Source of the DNA: an uncultured Hyphomonadaceae bacterium
Lineage (GTDB): Bacteria; Pseudomonadota; Alphaproteobacteria; Caulobacterales; Hyphomonadaceae
Reading direction: 5' to 3'
NCBI GenBank assembly: GCA_937873805.1
Contig: CALMWO010000088.1
Span: forward strand, 1 to 6,735
Length of the DNA: 6,735 nt
Shown here: positions 1 through 5,634 of the stretch, piece after piece
Layout of the letters: each line of letters starts with the position of its first letter
Numbering within the stretch: the first letter of the stretch is position 1
Notes under the pieces: model-generated
What the model was told of the DNA's origin: nothing
The model's input: only the letters and a program-made list of their open reading frames with translations
Databases searched by the model: none
Translations under genes and position numbers: made by a program

Positions 1-827
1 GGGTGCAGCATCTTGATCGGCGCCTTGAACATCTCGACGAACTCGAGAACGCCCTGGTTCGCCCGGTTGAGCCCGCCCGAATACGAATAGCTGTCCGGGT
101 CGGACTGCGAGTGCATCTCCAGCTTGCGGATATCCACCTTGCCGACCAGCGACGACACATCCTGGTTGTTCTCGTCACCGGGCTCCGTTTTGGAAATGCC
201 GATCTGGCGCAACCGCGACGGCTTCACCTTCGCGACCCTGAACTTGGTGATGTCGCCGCCGAACTCATCCAGCCGCTTCAGCGCCCAGGGACTCATCAAT
301 CCCGTCAGCCTGCGCCGCGGAATGCCATAGTCCTTGCCCAGCTGCGCCGCCTGGATTTCAGGATCGAACAGCGCCAGCGGGCTCTCGAAGACCGGCGAGA
401 GATCATTCCCCGCCTTCAGCACATAAATGTACTGGTCTTCCATCAGCGCCTTGATGCGCTCGGCCAGCGAAGACTTGCCGCCGCCAACTGGTCCCAGCAG
501 GTAGAGAATCTGCTTCCGCTCCTCCAGCCCCTGCGCGCCCTGCCGGAAGAAGGCGACGATCCGCTCGATCGTCTCCTCCATCCCGTAGAACTCGGAGAAG
601 CGCGGATAGACCCGGATGGTCCTGTTGGAGTGGATGCGCCCCAGCCGCGAATCCCGCGACGTGTCGACCATCTCCGGCTCGCCGATCGCGGCCAGCAGGC
701 GCTCGTGTGGACCCGCATACATCAGCGGATCCTTCTTGCACCCTTCCAGGTATTCCTGAATCGTCATCACCGTCTCGCGACGGGTTTCAAAGGCCTTTGT
801 GTAACTGTCGAACAAGTCGCGCGACAT
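1..827 (-). CDS. prkA: PrkA-family serine protein kinase, N-terminal part (cut by window edge)
   Basis: Reading the minus strand from the ATG at 827 gives 275 codons and no stop before the window edge. PrkA proteins are usually about 640-650 aa, so under half is present. They are cytoplasmic AAA-type ATPase/serine kinases linked to stress and starvation responses. A P-loop GPVGGGKSS lies at residues 112-120. Other family-typical stretches are LEMHSQSDPDSYSYSGGLNRANQG (two pieces, about 237-259) and LEFVEMFKAPIK, which includes the likely Walker B hydrophobic strand (about 260-272). The kinase catalytic half would lie to the left. The start has GGGAG five bases upstream. An in-frame ATG at 839 overlaps that Shine-Dalgarno and is less likely. 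In related genomes prkA is usually followed by a DUF444 (YeaH-like) gene and spoVR, which would lie outside this window. The family call is secure; the substrate here is unknown. Confidence 0.96.
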   Translation of the reverse strand, partial: MSRDLFDSYTKAFETRRETVMTIQEYLEGCKKDPLMYAGPHERLLAAIGEPEMVDTSRDSRLGRIHSNRTIRVYPRFSEFYGMEETIERIVAFFRQGAQGLEERKQILYLLGPVGGGKSSLAERIKALMEDQYIYVLKAGNDLSPVFESPLALFDPEIQAAQLGKDYGIPRRRLTGLMSPWALKRLDEFGGDITKFRVAKVKPSRLRQIGISKTEPGDENNQDVSSLVGKVDIRKLEMHSQSDPDSYSYSGGLNRANQGVLEFVEMFKAPIKMLH

Positions 828-987
828 CGTAGCTCCCATTCCGAAAGCAGCACGATCTACCGGTACGCCTTCGAGGTCTGTCGCATCGGCCTGCTGTTTA
901 GCCGAGCGTGCGCCTCTCAGGTTGCACCTGGCCGGTGAAGCGTGTGCCACGTCGTAGGTCTGCGGCGGACGCTACCCCGGTGGTGCG

Positions 988-1007
988 TTGAGGAAGTCTC
1001 TCCTCAA
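988..1007. repeat. Perfect 7-bp inverted repeat with 6-nt loop
   Basis: Arms TTGAGGA (988-994) and TCCTCAA (1001-1007) are exact reverse complements around the loop AGTCTC. There is no T-run on either side, so it is not an intrinsic terminator. It could be an operator or part of a structured leader. An isolated stem of this size can also occur by chance. Confidence 0.4.
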
Positions 1008-1107
1008 ATGTCGGCGCCCTTGAGACGAATTGAAGAGGGTGACTGCTCAACCCGCCCCGGCGTCATGAATCAGGATAGTAGAAGAATACGTCGCGTGAAC
1101 CAGTCCC

Positions 1108-1121
1108 TTCAAACATTTGAA
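1108..1121. repeat. AT-rich palindrome, possible operator
   Basis: TTCAAA (1108-1113) and TTTGAA (1116-1121) are exact reverse complements around CA. This AT-rich dyad stands out in GC-rich surroundings between two divergent genes, a usual place for a regulator site. No regulator is implied by the sequence, and 6+2+6 symmetry alone is modest evidence. Confidence 0.35.
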
Positions 1122-1172
1122 CAATGTGATGTTGCGGTTCGCACGAAGTGATGCAGGCGCCACACCCGCTGC

Positions 1173-1208
1173 GCTGCTAATGTGCAGCAGTTTCACTTTT
1201 CCGTCTTT
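1173..1208 (+). terminator. Weak terminator-like hairpin with T-rich tail
   Basis: GCTGC (1173-1177) pairs with GCAGC (1184-1188) around TAATGT. A T-rich stretch follows (1191-1208: TTTCACTTTT then CCGTCTTT). On the plus strand this resembles a short intrinsic terminator, but the stem is only 5 bp and no plus-strand gene is recognised just upstream. If real, it would imply a small transcript from about 900-1190. Confidence 0.22.
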
Positions 1209-1372
1209 TGCCCCGGCAAATGCAGCAGCGCCGCGTCCCCTACGGGCCAAACCTGCCTTTTGAGAGCAGTAGCGCTCAAGATGTGTGAGTGCTGGCGCCG
1301 CCTGCAGGCGCTGGCTGGACATCGCACTCTGGCGCACTAGCCTCGCCAGATCTGGACCAGGGGACGGCAATC

Positions 1373-2122
1373 ATGAACTCTTCTAAACTGCTCACGCTGC
1401 CGCGTCTCTTGATCGCGACAGCGCTTGGCCTGTCGCAGGCGCCGCTCGCCCTCGCACAGCAGGCTGACTGGATCACCCGCTGCAGGCTGGTTCTTGCCGA
1501 CGACAGCAAGCCTGAATCAGGACGATACATGTTCCTGTCGCTGGGCAAGGCCGCCGGCGCCGATGCCCGCGCCGAGTTCAACTACAACACCGGCATCTCC
1601 GCCGGCGGCGTCACTTATCCCTCCGAAGCGAAATATCTGCTCAACCCCTATTCGAACGTGTCCATGAGCGTCGCCTACGTCGTTGCCCGCGACGGCAAGA
1701 CAAAGCCAGCCATCGGCTCGATCAGCTTCCGCGCCATTGGCCTCAACTTCAAACCGATCCCCGGCGCTCCGATTACCGTCAAACTGGTTGTCGACGGCGC
1801 AACTTTCGGCCCGTTCGAAACCAACCCTGCCTCGCTCAGCTCCGGCATGTATTCCGTATGGCTGGACACGGCCGGCACGGACGGAGACGGAAAACCGCCA
1901 ACCCTGAGCCCGGCAGACTTTGCAAAGCTGGCCACGGCCGTCGATGCAATGAAATCACCCGAGATTGTTCTCGTGCGCGACCGCACAGACATTGCGCGCG
2001 CAGCACTCCCCCTGCCGAATTACACGGCCTGGCGCGACGGGCTGCAGGCATGGACAGCCAAAACCAATCCGGGTGTCGGAGCCGGAACCTCGTGCCCCGG
2101 CGGCGGCGAAGTGCTGAACTAA
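1373..2122 (+). CDS. Exported 249-aa protein of unknown function
   Basis: The ATG at 1373 follows AGGGGA eight bases upstream, which decides the start over in-frame codons further up (the frame is open from 1289). The product starts with a Sec signal peptide: Lys5 and Arg11, a hydrophobic stretch (about 12-27), then the motif ALA before QQ, so cleavage after Ala28 is likely. The mature protein should be periplasmic or secreted. It has only two cysteines, Cys37 near the new N-terminus and Cys241 near the C-terminus (TSCPGG), which could be joined by a disulfide. Stretches such as SFRAIGLNFKPIPGAPITVKLVVDG (in two parts, about 132-156) alternate like beta strands. The region SPEIVLVRDRTDIARAALPL (about 196-215) faintly recalls small alphaproteobacterial IalB/DUF1176-like secreted proteins, but I would not assign that family. 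There are no transmembrane segments beyond the signal. It converges on the gene at 2233-2481. Confidence 0.82.
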   Translation: MNSSKLLTLPRLLIATALGLSQAPLALAQQADWITRCRLVLADDSKPESGRYMFLSLGKAAGADARAEFNYNTGISAGGVTYPSEAKYLLNPYSNVSMSVAYVVARDGKTKPAIGSISFRAIGLNFKPIPGAPITVKLVVDGATFGPFETNPASLSSGMYSVWLDTAGTDGDGKPPTLSPADFAKLATAVDAMKSPEIVLVRDRTDIARAALPLPNYTAWRDGLQAWTAKTNPGVGAGTSCPGGGEVLN

Positions 2123-2171
2123 CACCTCGCTGAGCCATCTCGCCCAGCAACGTCGCCACGCCACACCGGTT

Positions 2172-2206
2172 CCTGAAACGAAACCGGCGGCCCAGAAGGC
2201 CGCCGG
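2172..2206 (-). terminator. Intrinsic terminator, mainly for the minus-strand 82-aa gene
   Basis: CCGGCGGCC (2184-2192) and GGCCGCCGG (2198-2206) form a perfect 9-bp stem around a 5-nt loop. Read on the minus strand, the hairpin is followed by TTTCGTTTC, a T-rich tail that fits termination of the 2233-2481 gene, 27 bp after its stop. On the plus strand the tail is CGTCAGCTTC, so termination of the convergent gene would be weaker. A competing 6-bp hairpin, CCGGTT (2166-2171) with AACCGG (2182-2187), shares bases with the main stem. Confidence 0.65.
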
Positions 2207-2232
2207 CGTCAGCTTCGAAGTCACGACAGCCG

Positions 2233-2481
2233 CTAGTGATGCCGGTGCTTGCGATCGAAGCTCCACACAATATGTCGGTGGCTCTCTTCGCCGGCCCAAT
2301 GCAATCCGTCGTCGGCGACATGTAGATCCTCGGATGGATCCGGCGTCCGCGGTCCCCAGCCCGTGAAATCATGAGGCAGACCTTCGGTCCATGAATGATG
2401 CTCGTCGCCGGCATGGGCGTTGAATTTGGAATCTAGCCGGTCCGCGGCAAGAGGGCTGTCTGAAGGTGTTTTGTCGGCCAT
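2233..2481 (-). CDS. Small His/Trp-rich protein, 82 aa, unknown function
   Basis: The ATG at 2481 has a clear ribosome site, GGACGGGAG, ending six bases upstream, and the stop TAG is followed by a strong terminator. So this is very likely a real gene despite its size. I recognise no family. The product is hydrophilic with no signal peptide or membrane segment, so it is probably cytoplasmic. Eleven of 82 residues are histidine (23, 28, 29, 37, 54, 61, 68, 70, 79, 81, 82) and four are tryptophan (31, 42, 62, 73). There is no cysteine. The C-terminus ends in KHRHH. Many Asp/Glu residues occur with the His, so metal binding is possible but is only inferred from composition. It stands alone: the next minus-strand gene upstream ends at 2621, 139 bp away. 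Confidence 0.75.
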   Translation of the reverse strand: MADKTPSDSPLAADRLDSKFNAHAGDEHHSWTEGLPHDFTGWGPRTPDPSEDLHVADDGLHWAGEESHRHIVWSFDRKHRHH

Positions 2482-2514
2482 GATACGCTCCCGTCCTGGT
2501 TGGCATGCAATCGG

Positions 2515-2531
2515 CCCGCATCAATTGCGGG
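2515..2531. repeat. 6-bp stem inverted repeat in the gap upstream of the 82-aa gene
   Basis: CCCGCA (2515-2520) and TGCGGG (2526-2531) pair perfectly around TCAAT. It lies in the 139-bp gap between the lipoprotein stop (2621) and the 82-aa gene start (2481). No T-run follows on the minus strand, so it is a poor terminator for the upstream operon. It may be leader structure or an operator. Confidence 0.35.
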
Positions 2532-2570
2532 TCTGAAGCATCAACGCACGAGACGGCGTTTGGTTACTGC

Positions 2571-2595
2571 AATGACATGCGCCGCCGGGCGTTCC
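2571..2595 (-). promoter_or_regulatory. Possible general-stress (EcfG-type) promoter, weak match
   Basis: On the minus strand GGAAC (2595-2591) is followed after 16 bases by CATT (2574-2571). Alphaproteobacterial general-stress sigma EcfG promoters follow GGAAC-N16/17-CGTT, so there is one mismatch in the -10. It lies about 90 bases upstream of the 82-aa gene start, in the right orientation. A match this short can arise by chance, so this is a suggestion only. Confidence 0.18.
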
Positions 2596-2620
2596 AGCTG
2601 TCCTCCTTCGGGCGCCCGCC

Positions 2621-2989
2621 CTAATGCGAGAAGGCAGCGCGGCACTTCACGCCTGCAAGCGTGATGCGAAGACCGGTCTCCTCGCGAAAAAGCGAACAGA
2701 TTTGTCCATCGAACTCAAGGCGAAAGACCGTCGGCAGGGCCGTGTTCCTGTCGTTGAGCGGGCCAGATGGAACGGGCAGCACCGAGATCACCGGGCTCAG
2801 CGTGGGATCGCTCGGACCAAGGTCGATCACCCGGCGGCCCAGATCTTTTTCAAGCGCAGCCATCAGCTGCTCCATCGCCGGGCCGTCGCCCTGAATGAGA
2901 AGAGCTGGCTCTGGCGTTCCCGCGGTCGACTGACACCCACCGGCCAGCAAGCCGGTCGCACACAGAACCGCAAGCAGATCACGCGTCAT
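2621..2989 (-). CDS. Small predicted lipoprotein, 122 aa, unknown function
   Basis: The start codon overlaps the stop of the S41 peptidase gene (ATGA, 2989-2986), indicating translational coupling; GGGG lies just upstream inside the peptidase gene. Residues 1-19 form a lipoprotein signal: Arg3, the hydrophobic run LLAVLCATGLL, then AGG-Cys19, which fits the broad lipobox pattern. The mature protein would be lipid-anchored at the envelope, facing the periplasm if the second residue (Gln) allows outer-membrane sorting. It is about 104 residues with two more cysteines near the C-terminus (Cys98, Cys116) that could form a disulfide. No domain is recognised. The segment around AMEQLMAALEKDLGRRV (38-54) looks helical, and the rest alternates like beta strands. 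As last gene of the operon, it may be a partner or substrate-handling factor of the peptidase, by context only. Confidence 0.85.
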   Translation of the reverse strand: MTRDLLAVLCATGLLAGGCQSTAGTPEPALLIQGDGPAMEQLMAALEKDLGRRVIDLGPSDPTLSPVISVLPVPSGPLNDRNTALPTVFRLEFDGQICSLFREETGLRITLAGVKCRAAFSH

Positions 2990-4620
2990 GGCCGCGCCCC
3001 ACGATCAGGCATCGACAAATCGCGCATGCTCCGCAGGATTTCGACGGCCTGCGATCTGCCCGTCGTCCGTATCGGCTCGCCCGTATCCCGAACGCGCGCG
3101 ACGCCTATGCTCGTTGCAGGCGGCAGCGGGCACGTCCCGTTCGCTCGAAAGCCAAGCGCGGCGGAAAGCATGGCCTCGTTCGTGTCGCCAAGATCATGGC
3201 TGAAATCATCGGCCACCGCGCAACCCGTGACCTTCACGGCATTCGCCGACGACGAATTCGATGGCGTGAACCCATCGGGATAATCGCCAAAGCCCTTGTC
3301 GTTGACGCCCTGGAACTGGACGGAAAAATAGGTCTGCCCGCAATTGTCTTCGGGATAGAAGCCAAACGGCTTCCCGCAACTTGTGCTCCCAATCAGTATA
3401 ACCTCGACATCGACGCCACGCAGGCCGTTGATGACAGACTCGCTGGCGCTACATGTGCTCGACGTGCTCAGCACGAAGACACGCGGCAGGTCGAGCGTGC
3501 TCAGGGCGGTCCCGTTTGGAACGGAGAACCCAACCCCCGTCGAATAGTAAGGCGTTGGCGAATTCGCTGCGCCCGTCACCGGGTTAGATGCGCCCGCCGC
3601 AGCATTGAACCTCAACCGTTCAAACACATGCCCATTCGTGCGCGCCGGGCCGGCCACCATGTAACTGAGCTGCGACGCGATCGCGAGCAGTCCGCCGCCA
3701 TTGTAGCGCAGGTCGAGCACGACATCGCTGACGCCCTGCGTCTTCATCGCCGCGATCGCGTCGGCAAGCCCCTTCTCGGTGCTGTAGGGGCTGAATGTGT
3801 TGAGCAGGATGTAGCCCACCTTGCCCGTCGGCGTCGTGATGACGCTCTGGCGGTTCACCGGCGCTTCGACCAGCGCGTCTGCACTCAACATCACTGGCCG
3901 CTCGGTCCCGTCCGCATAGCGCAATACGAACGCATGATTGGCCACGTCGATCGGAAATAGCCCGTTGTTCAGCGTATTGATCTCCCCCTGTGTGGCGCCG
4001 CCATTGACGAGATCGATCCCATCCACGTTCAGGATACGCGCGCCACGCTCCAGCTTTGGCCTGCCGTTCTCAAGCACGGTCGCCGGCGTGCCCGGCGTCG
4101 TGAAGATGACGCGCACATCGCGTGGCGGCGTGCTGGAGAACACGCGGATCTCCGCGCCATAACCGACCGTCGGCGCCGAGGTTACCTGCGCCAGATACTC
4201 CGCCGTGTTGACCGTGAAATGAAAACGGTCCTTGGGCTGGCCCGATGCCGTGGCGGCGTTCGTCTTGAGCACGTTGAAATACGCAAGCCGATCCGTGAAC
4301 CCCGACGGGTTCTGGTCAACCACCTCGGTGTTCCAGAGATATGTCTGATTGGTCCACGACCGCAGCCAGAAGAGTTCCTGCGCCAGCGACCCTGCCTGGT
4401 CGGGAAACGCCCGCCCCTGACTGTCCGCGCCCGTGCGCGGCGCGGCGCAACGGTTCTCGAACGTGCTGGCGCTCTGGAAAACCCCTCGCGTCCACGTAGG
4501 CCCGCTGGGAGGCGGCGTTACGACAGCGCCGCCACCGCTGCTCCCGCCCCCGCCACCTCCGCAACCCGCGAGGACAAGCAGCAAAGCGCCAACCAGCGCG
4601 AAACCAGAGCGTTTGAGCAT
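2986..4620 (-). CDS. S41-family (C-terminal processing type) peptidase, lipoprotein, 544 aa
   Basis: This is a serine/lysine-dyad protease of the Tsp/CtpA type, expected in the periplasm and lipid-anchored. The chosen ATG at 4620 gives a textbook lipoprotein signal: Lys3, Arg4, a hydrophobic core, then LAG-Cys20, followed by a Gly/Ser linker (residues 21-31). A GTGGGAG stretch upstream serves as ribosome site, with rather long spacing (11). In-frame GTG codons at 4632 and 4638 and the ATG at 4686 would bury the signal and are less likely. A PDZ-like region spans about 153-243 (VGYGAEI to FVLRYADGTERP). The S41 core follows: GKVGYILLNTF (about 266-276), DVVLDLRYNGGG (299-310), the nucleophile motif CSASES with Ser391, and Lys417 in SCGKPFGF. 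The Ser-Lys spacing is 26, against 25 in E. coli Tsp. Cysteines flank both catalytic sites (Cys390, Cys415). It lies 17 bp after the upstream secreted-protein gene. Confidence 0.93.
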   Translation of the reverse strand: MLKRSGFALVGALLLVLAGCGGGGGGSSGGGAVVTPPPSGPTWTRGVFQSASTFENRCAAPRTGADSQGRAFPDQAGSLAQELFWLRSWTNQTYLWNTEVVDQNPSGFTDRLAYFNVLKTNAATASGQPKDRFHFTVNTAEYLAQVTSAPTVGYGAEIRVFSSTPPRDVRVIFTTPGTPATVLENGRPKLERGARILNVDGIDLVNGGATQGEINTLNNGLFPIDVANHAFVLRYADGTERPVMLSADALVEAPVNRQSVITTPTGKVGYILLNTFSPYSTEKGLADAIAAMKTQGVSDVVLDLRYNGGGLLAIASQLSYMVAGPARTNGHVFERLRFNAAAGASNPVTGAANSPTPYYSTGVGFSVPNGTALSTLDLPRVFVLSTSSTCSASESVINGLRGVDVEVILIGSTSCGKPFGFYPEDNCGQTYFSVQFQGVNDKGFGDYPDGFTPSNSSSANAVKVTGCAVADDFSHDLGDTNEAMLSAALGFRANGTCPLPPATSIGVARVRDTGEPIRTTGRSQAVEILRSMRDLSMPDRGARP

Positions 4621-4637
4621 TGGCAGTCGCACTCCCA

Positions 4638-5039
4638 CTAACGCACGAACGCTTGCACGAAATATCTGCAGGAAATGTAGTCGCACGACATTGAGACTTC
4701 GACCGTCGCCTTGTCGCCATTGCCCGGCGGAATCTGCAGGACGGAGCCGAGCTCGGGAACAAACTCCTTCGAACCGGCCGTTGCGCGCAAGCCGATATCG
4801 AGCGTGTCGTCATTCCCCTCGACGCTGATGTAGGTGAGCTTGTCCGGCGCGACCCTCACCTCGATCGTCTCCGAGTCCTCATCATCAAGCTCGCTCATGA
4901 CCACGTCGCCATAGGGCGTCAGGCCGAACTCCTCAGCAGTCTCATGGATCAGGTCGCGTATCTCCGCTGGAACCTCCGGCGGCTGCGCAAACGCCGCCTG
5001 CGTCAGGCATACAGCCAGAACCGGCCCCAGAATTCTCAT
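4638..5039 (-). CDS. Small secreted protein, 133 aa, unknown function
   Basis: The ATG at 5039 is preceded by a strong ribosome site, GGAGGGGG, ending about four bases upstream. It yields an immediate Sec signal peptide, with Arg2, the hydrophobic run ILGPVLAVCL, then AFA before QPP, so cleavage after Ala18 is likely. An in-frame ATG at 5078 would add 13 polar residues before the signal and is rejected. Cys11 is inside the signal and its context (LAV-Cys) does not fit a lipobox. The mature protein is about 115 residues and acidic, with a DDED patch near residues 51-56 (SELDDEDSETIEV). It ends in a beta-like segment with two close cysteines, Cys119 and Cys124 (SCDYISC), probably a disulfide. 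I recognise no family. As first gene of the operon with the S41 lipoprotein peptidase, it may be its partner, regulator or substrate, by inference from context. Confidence 0.85.
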   Translation of the reverse strand: MRILGPVLAVCLTQAAFAQPPEVPAEIRDLIHETAEEFGLTPYGDVVMSELDDEDSETIEVRVAPDKLTYISVEGNDDTLDIGLRATAGSKEFVPELGSVLQIPPGNGDKATVEVSMSCDYISCRYFVQAFVR

Positions 5040-5085
5040 GCTGCCCCCTCCACGACTGGCGACAGCTTCATTGCCCACGAAAGCC

Positions 5086-5091
5086 AGTCAA
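5086..5091 (-). promoter_or_regulatory. Possible -35 element for the envelope operon
   Basis: TTGACT on the minus strand, within GGCTTGACTGG, resembles the CTTGAC -35 seen in many alphaproteobacterial housekeeping promoters. It lies about 50 bases upstream of the ATG at 5039. The matching -10 region (around 5063-5069) is poor, so the promoter assignment is tentative. The alternative is read-through from tRNA-Arg, which ends at 5137. Confidence 0.3.
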
Positions 5092-5136
5092 GCCGGACAT
5101 TGCATGACGAAAACTGCGGGGCATGATCAAAACCGC

Positions 5137-5213
5137 TGGCGATCCCGGCAGGACTTGAACCTGCAACCACCCGCTTAGAAGGCGGGTGCTCTATCCAGTT
5201 GAGCTACGGGATC
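5137..5213 (-). tRNA. tRNA-Arg (anticodon TCT)
   Basis: The minus strand folds as a complete 77-nt cloverleaf. The acceptor GATCCCG pairs with CGGGATC, followed by discriminator G and an encoded CCA (5139-5137). The D arm is GCTC/GAGC. The anticodon stem CCCGC/GCGGG carries the loop CTTCTAA, with anticodon TCT at 5179-5177 reading AGA. The T arm GCAGG/CCTGC holds TTCAAGT. All stems are fully paired. A weak -10-like TTAAGA (5238-5233) lies upstream in the 68-bp gap after the complex I subunit gene. The 3' side has a short TTTT (minus strand, within GCGGTTTTGATC) that may end the transcript. Confidence 0.98.
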
Positions 5214-5281
5214 TCTGGCGCAGCAGAGGGCGTCTTAAGCGGGTTCACGAACCGAGGCCAGACACGGGACCGGCCTGAGAC

Positions 5282-5587
5282 CTAGTGGGTCCACTGTTTC
5301 CTGCGGACGGCCGAGAAATTGTCGGCATACGTCTTGATCACGCGCTTGGCTTCGCGCGGCTCGGTCACCTGGAAGGGGATGTTCTGGCGTCTGGCGAAAT
5401 CGATCGCCTCTTCGCGCGTCTCGAACGTCATCCGCACCTGCGGGTTCGTGTCGGCGTTCGAAATCCAGCCCATCAGCGGATCGACCGTGCGCGCGGTCTC
5501 GCTCTCGAATTCGAGCATCCATTCCTGGGACTTGGCCGTGCCGGACTGCATGGCGTTCCGGGCGGGGCGGTAGATTTTCGCGAGCAT
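5282..5587 (-). CDS. NDUFS4-type NADH dehydrogenase (complex I) accessory subunit, 101 aa
   Basis: The protein matches the small 'ETC complex I subunit' family of Alphaproteobacteria, homologous to mitochondrial NDUFS4 (18 kDa). It is an accessory subunit on the peripheral arm of NADH:ubiquinone oxidoreductase, facing the cytoplasm. Family-like features are the opening AKIYRPARNAMQSG, the central WMLEFE (23-28), DPLMGWISNADT (36-47, the region holding the conserved W.SS.D-like turn), the helix FETREEAIDFARRQN (55-69) and the C-terminal ending FSAVRRKQWTH. Length is normal for bacterial members. The ATG at 5587 has GGAG seven bases upstream. It lies 47 bp after the chelatase gene on the same strand, so co-transcription is possible. 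It is away from the nuo operon, as is usual for this gene. Confidence 0.93.
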   Translation of the reverse strand: MLAKIYRPARNAMQSGTAKSQEWMLEFESETARTVDPLMGWISNADTNPQVRMTFETREEAIDFARRQNIPFQVTEPREAKRVIKTYADNFSAVRRKQWTH

Positions 5588-5634
5588 CAGGCGACTCCGT
5601 AACGTCTCCTATCTGCCCGCAAAGTCATGAAAAT

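Larger units (their letters stand above)
828..1372. other. 545-bp intergenic gap between divergent prkA and the exported-protein gene
   Basis: I find no convincing gene here. Short open frames exist on both strands but lack a good ribosome site, domain or protein-like composition. The gap should hold the divergent promoters for prkA (minus) and the gene at 1373 (plus), though I see no clear -35/-10 pair for either. It does hold three small structures, listed separately: a hairpin at 988-1007, an AT-rich palindrome at 1108-1121 and a hairpin with a T-rich tail at 1173-1208. These could be operators, leader structure or an unrecognised small RNA. The sequence does not match the 6S, SRP, tmRNA or RNase P RNA signatures I know. 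Confidence 0.5.

Noticed and set aside
3..938. Long open frame on the plus strand over the first 900 bases (311 codons).
   Set aside because: It is the antisense image of prkA. The minus-strand frame has an unmistakable PrkA sequence with P-loop, while this product is Arg/Leu-rich with no domain.
942..1151. Plus-strand open frame of 69 codons beginning with GTG.
   Set aside because: Weak ribosome site, no recognisable sequence and no conserved context. It cannot be told from chance.
1047..1370. Minus-strand open frame of 107 codons in the gap before the exported-protein gene.
   Set aside because: No ribosome site, no domain, low-complexity Ala/Arg-rich stretches, and it would overlap the promoter region of the plus-strand gene.
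3196..3960. Plus-strand open frame of 254 codons inside the S41 peptidase region.
   Set aside because: Antisense shadow in high-GC DNA. The product is Arg/His-rich with no recognisable domain, and the minus strand has clear catalytic motifs.
4621..4686. Longer start for the S41 peptidase at 4686, or GTG starts at 4638 and 4632.
   Set aside because: They would place 4-22 residues before an ideal lipoprotein signal, and the 4686 start lies inside the upstream gene.
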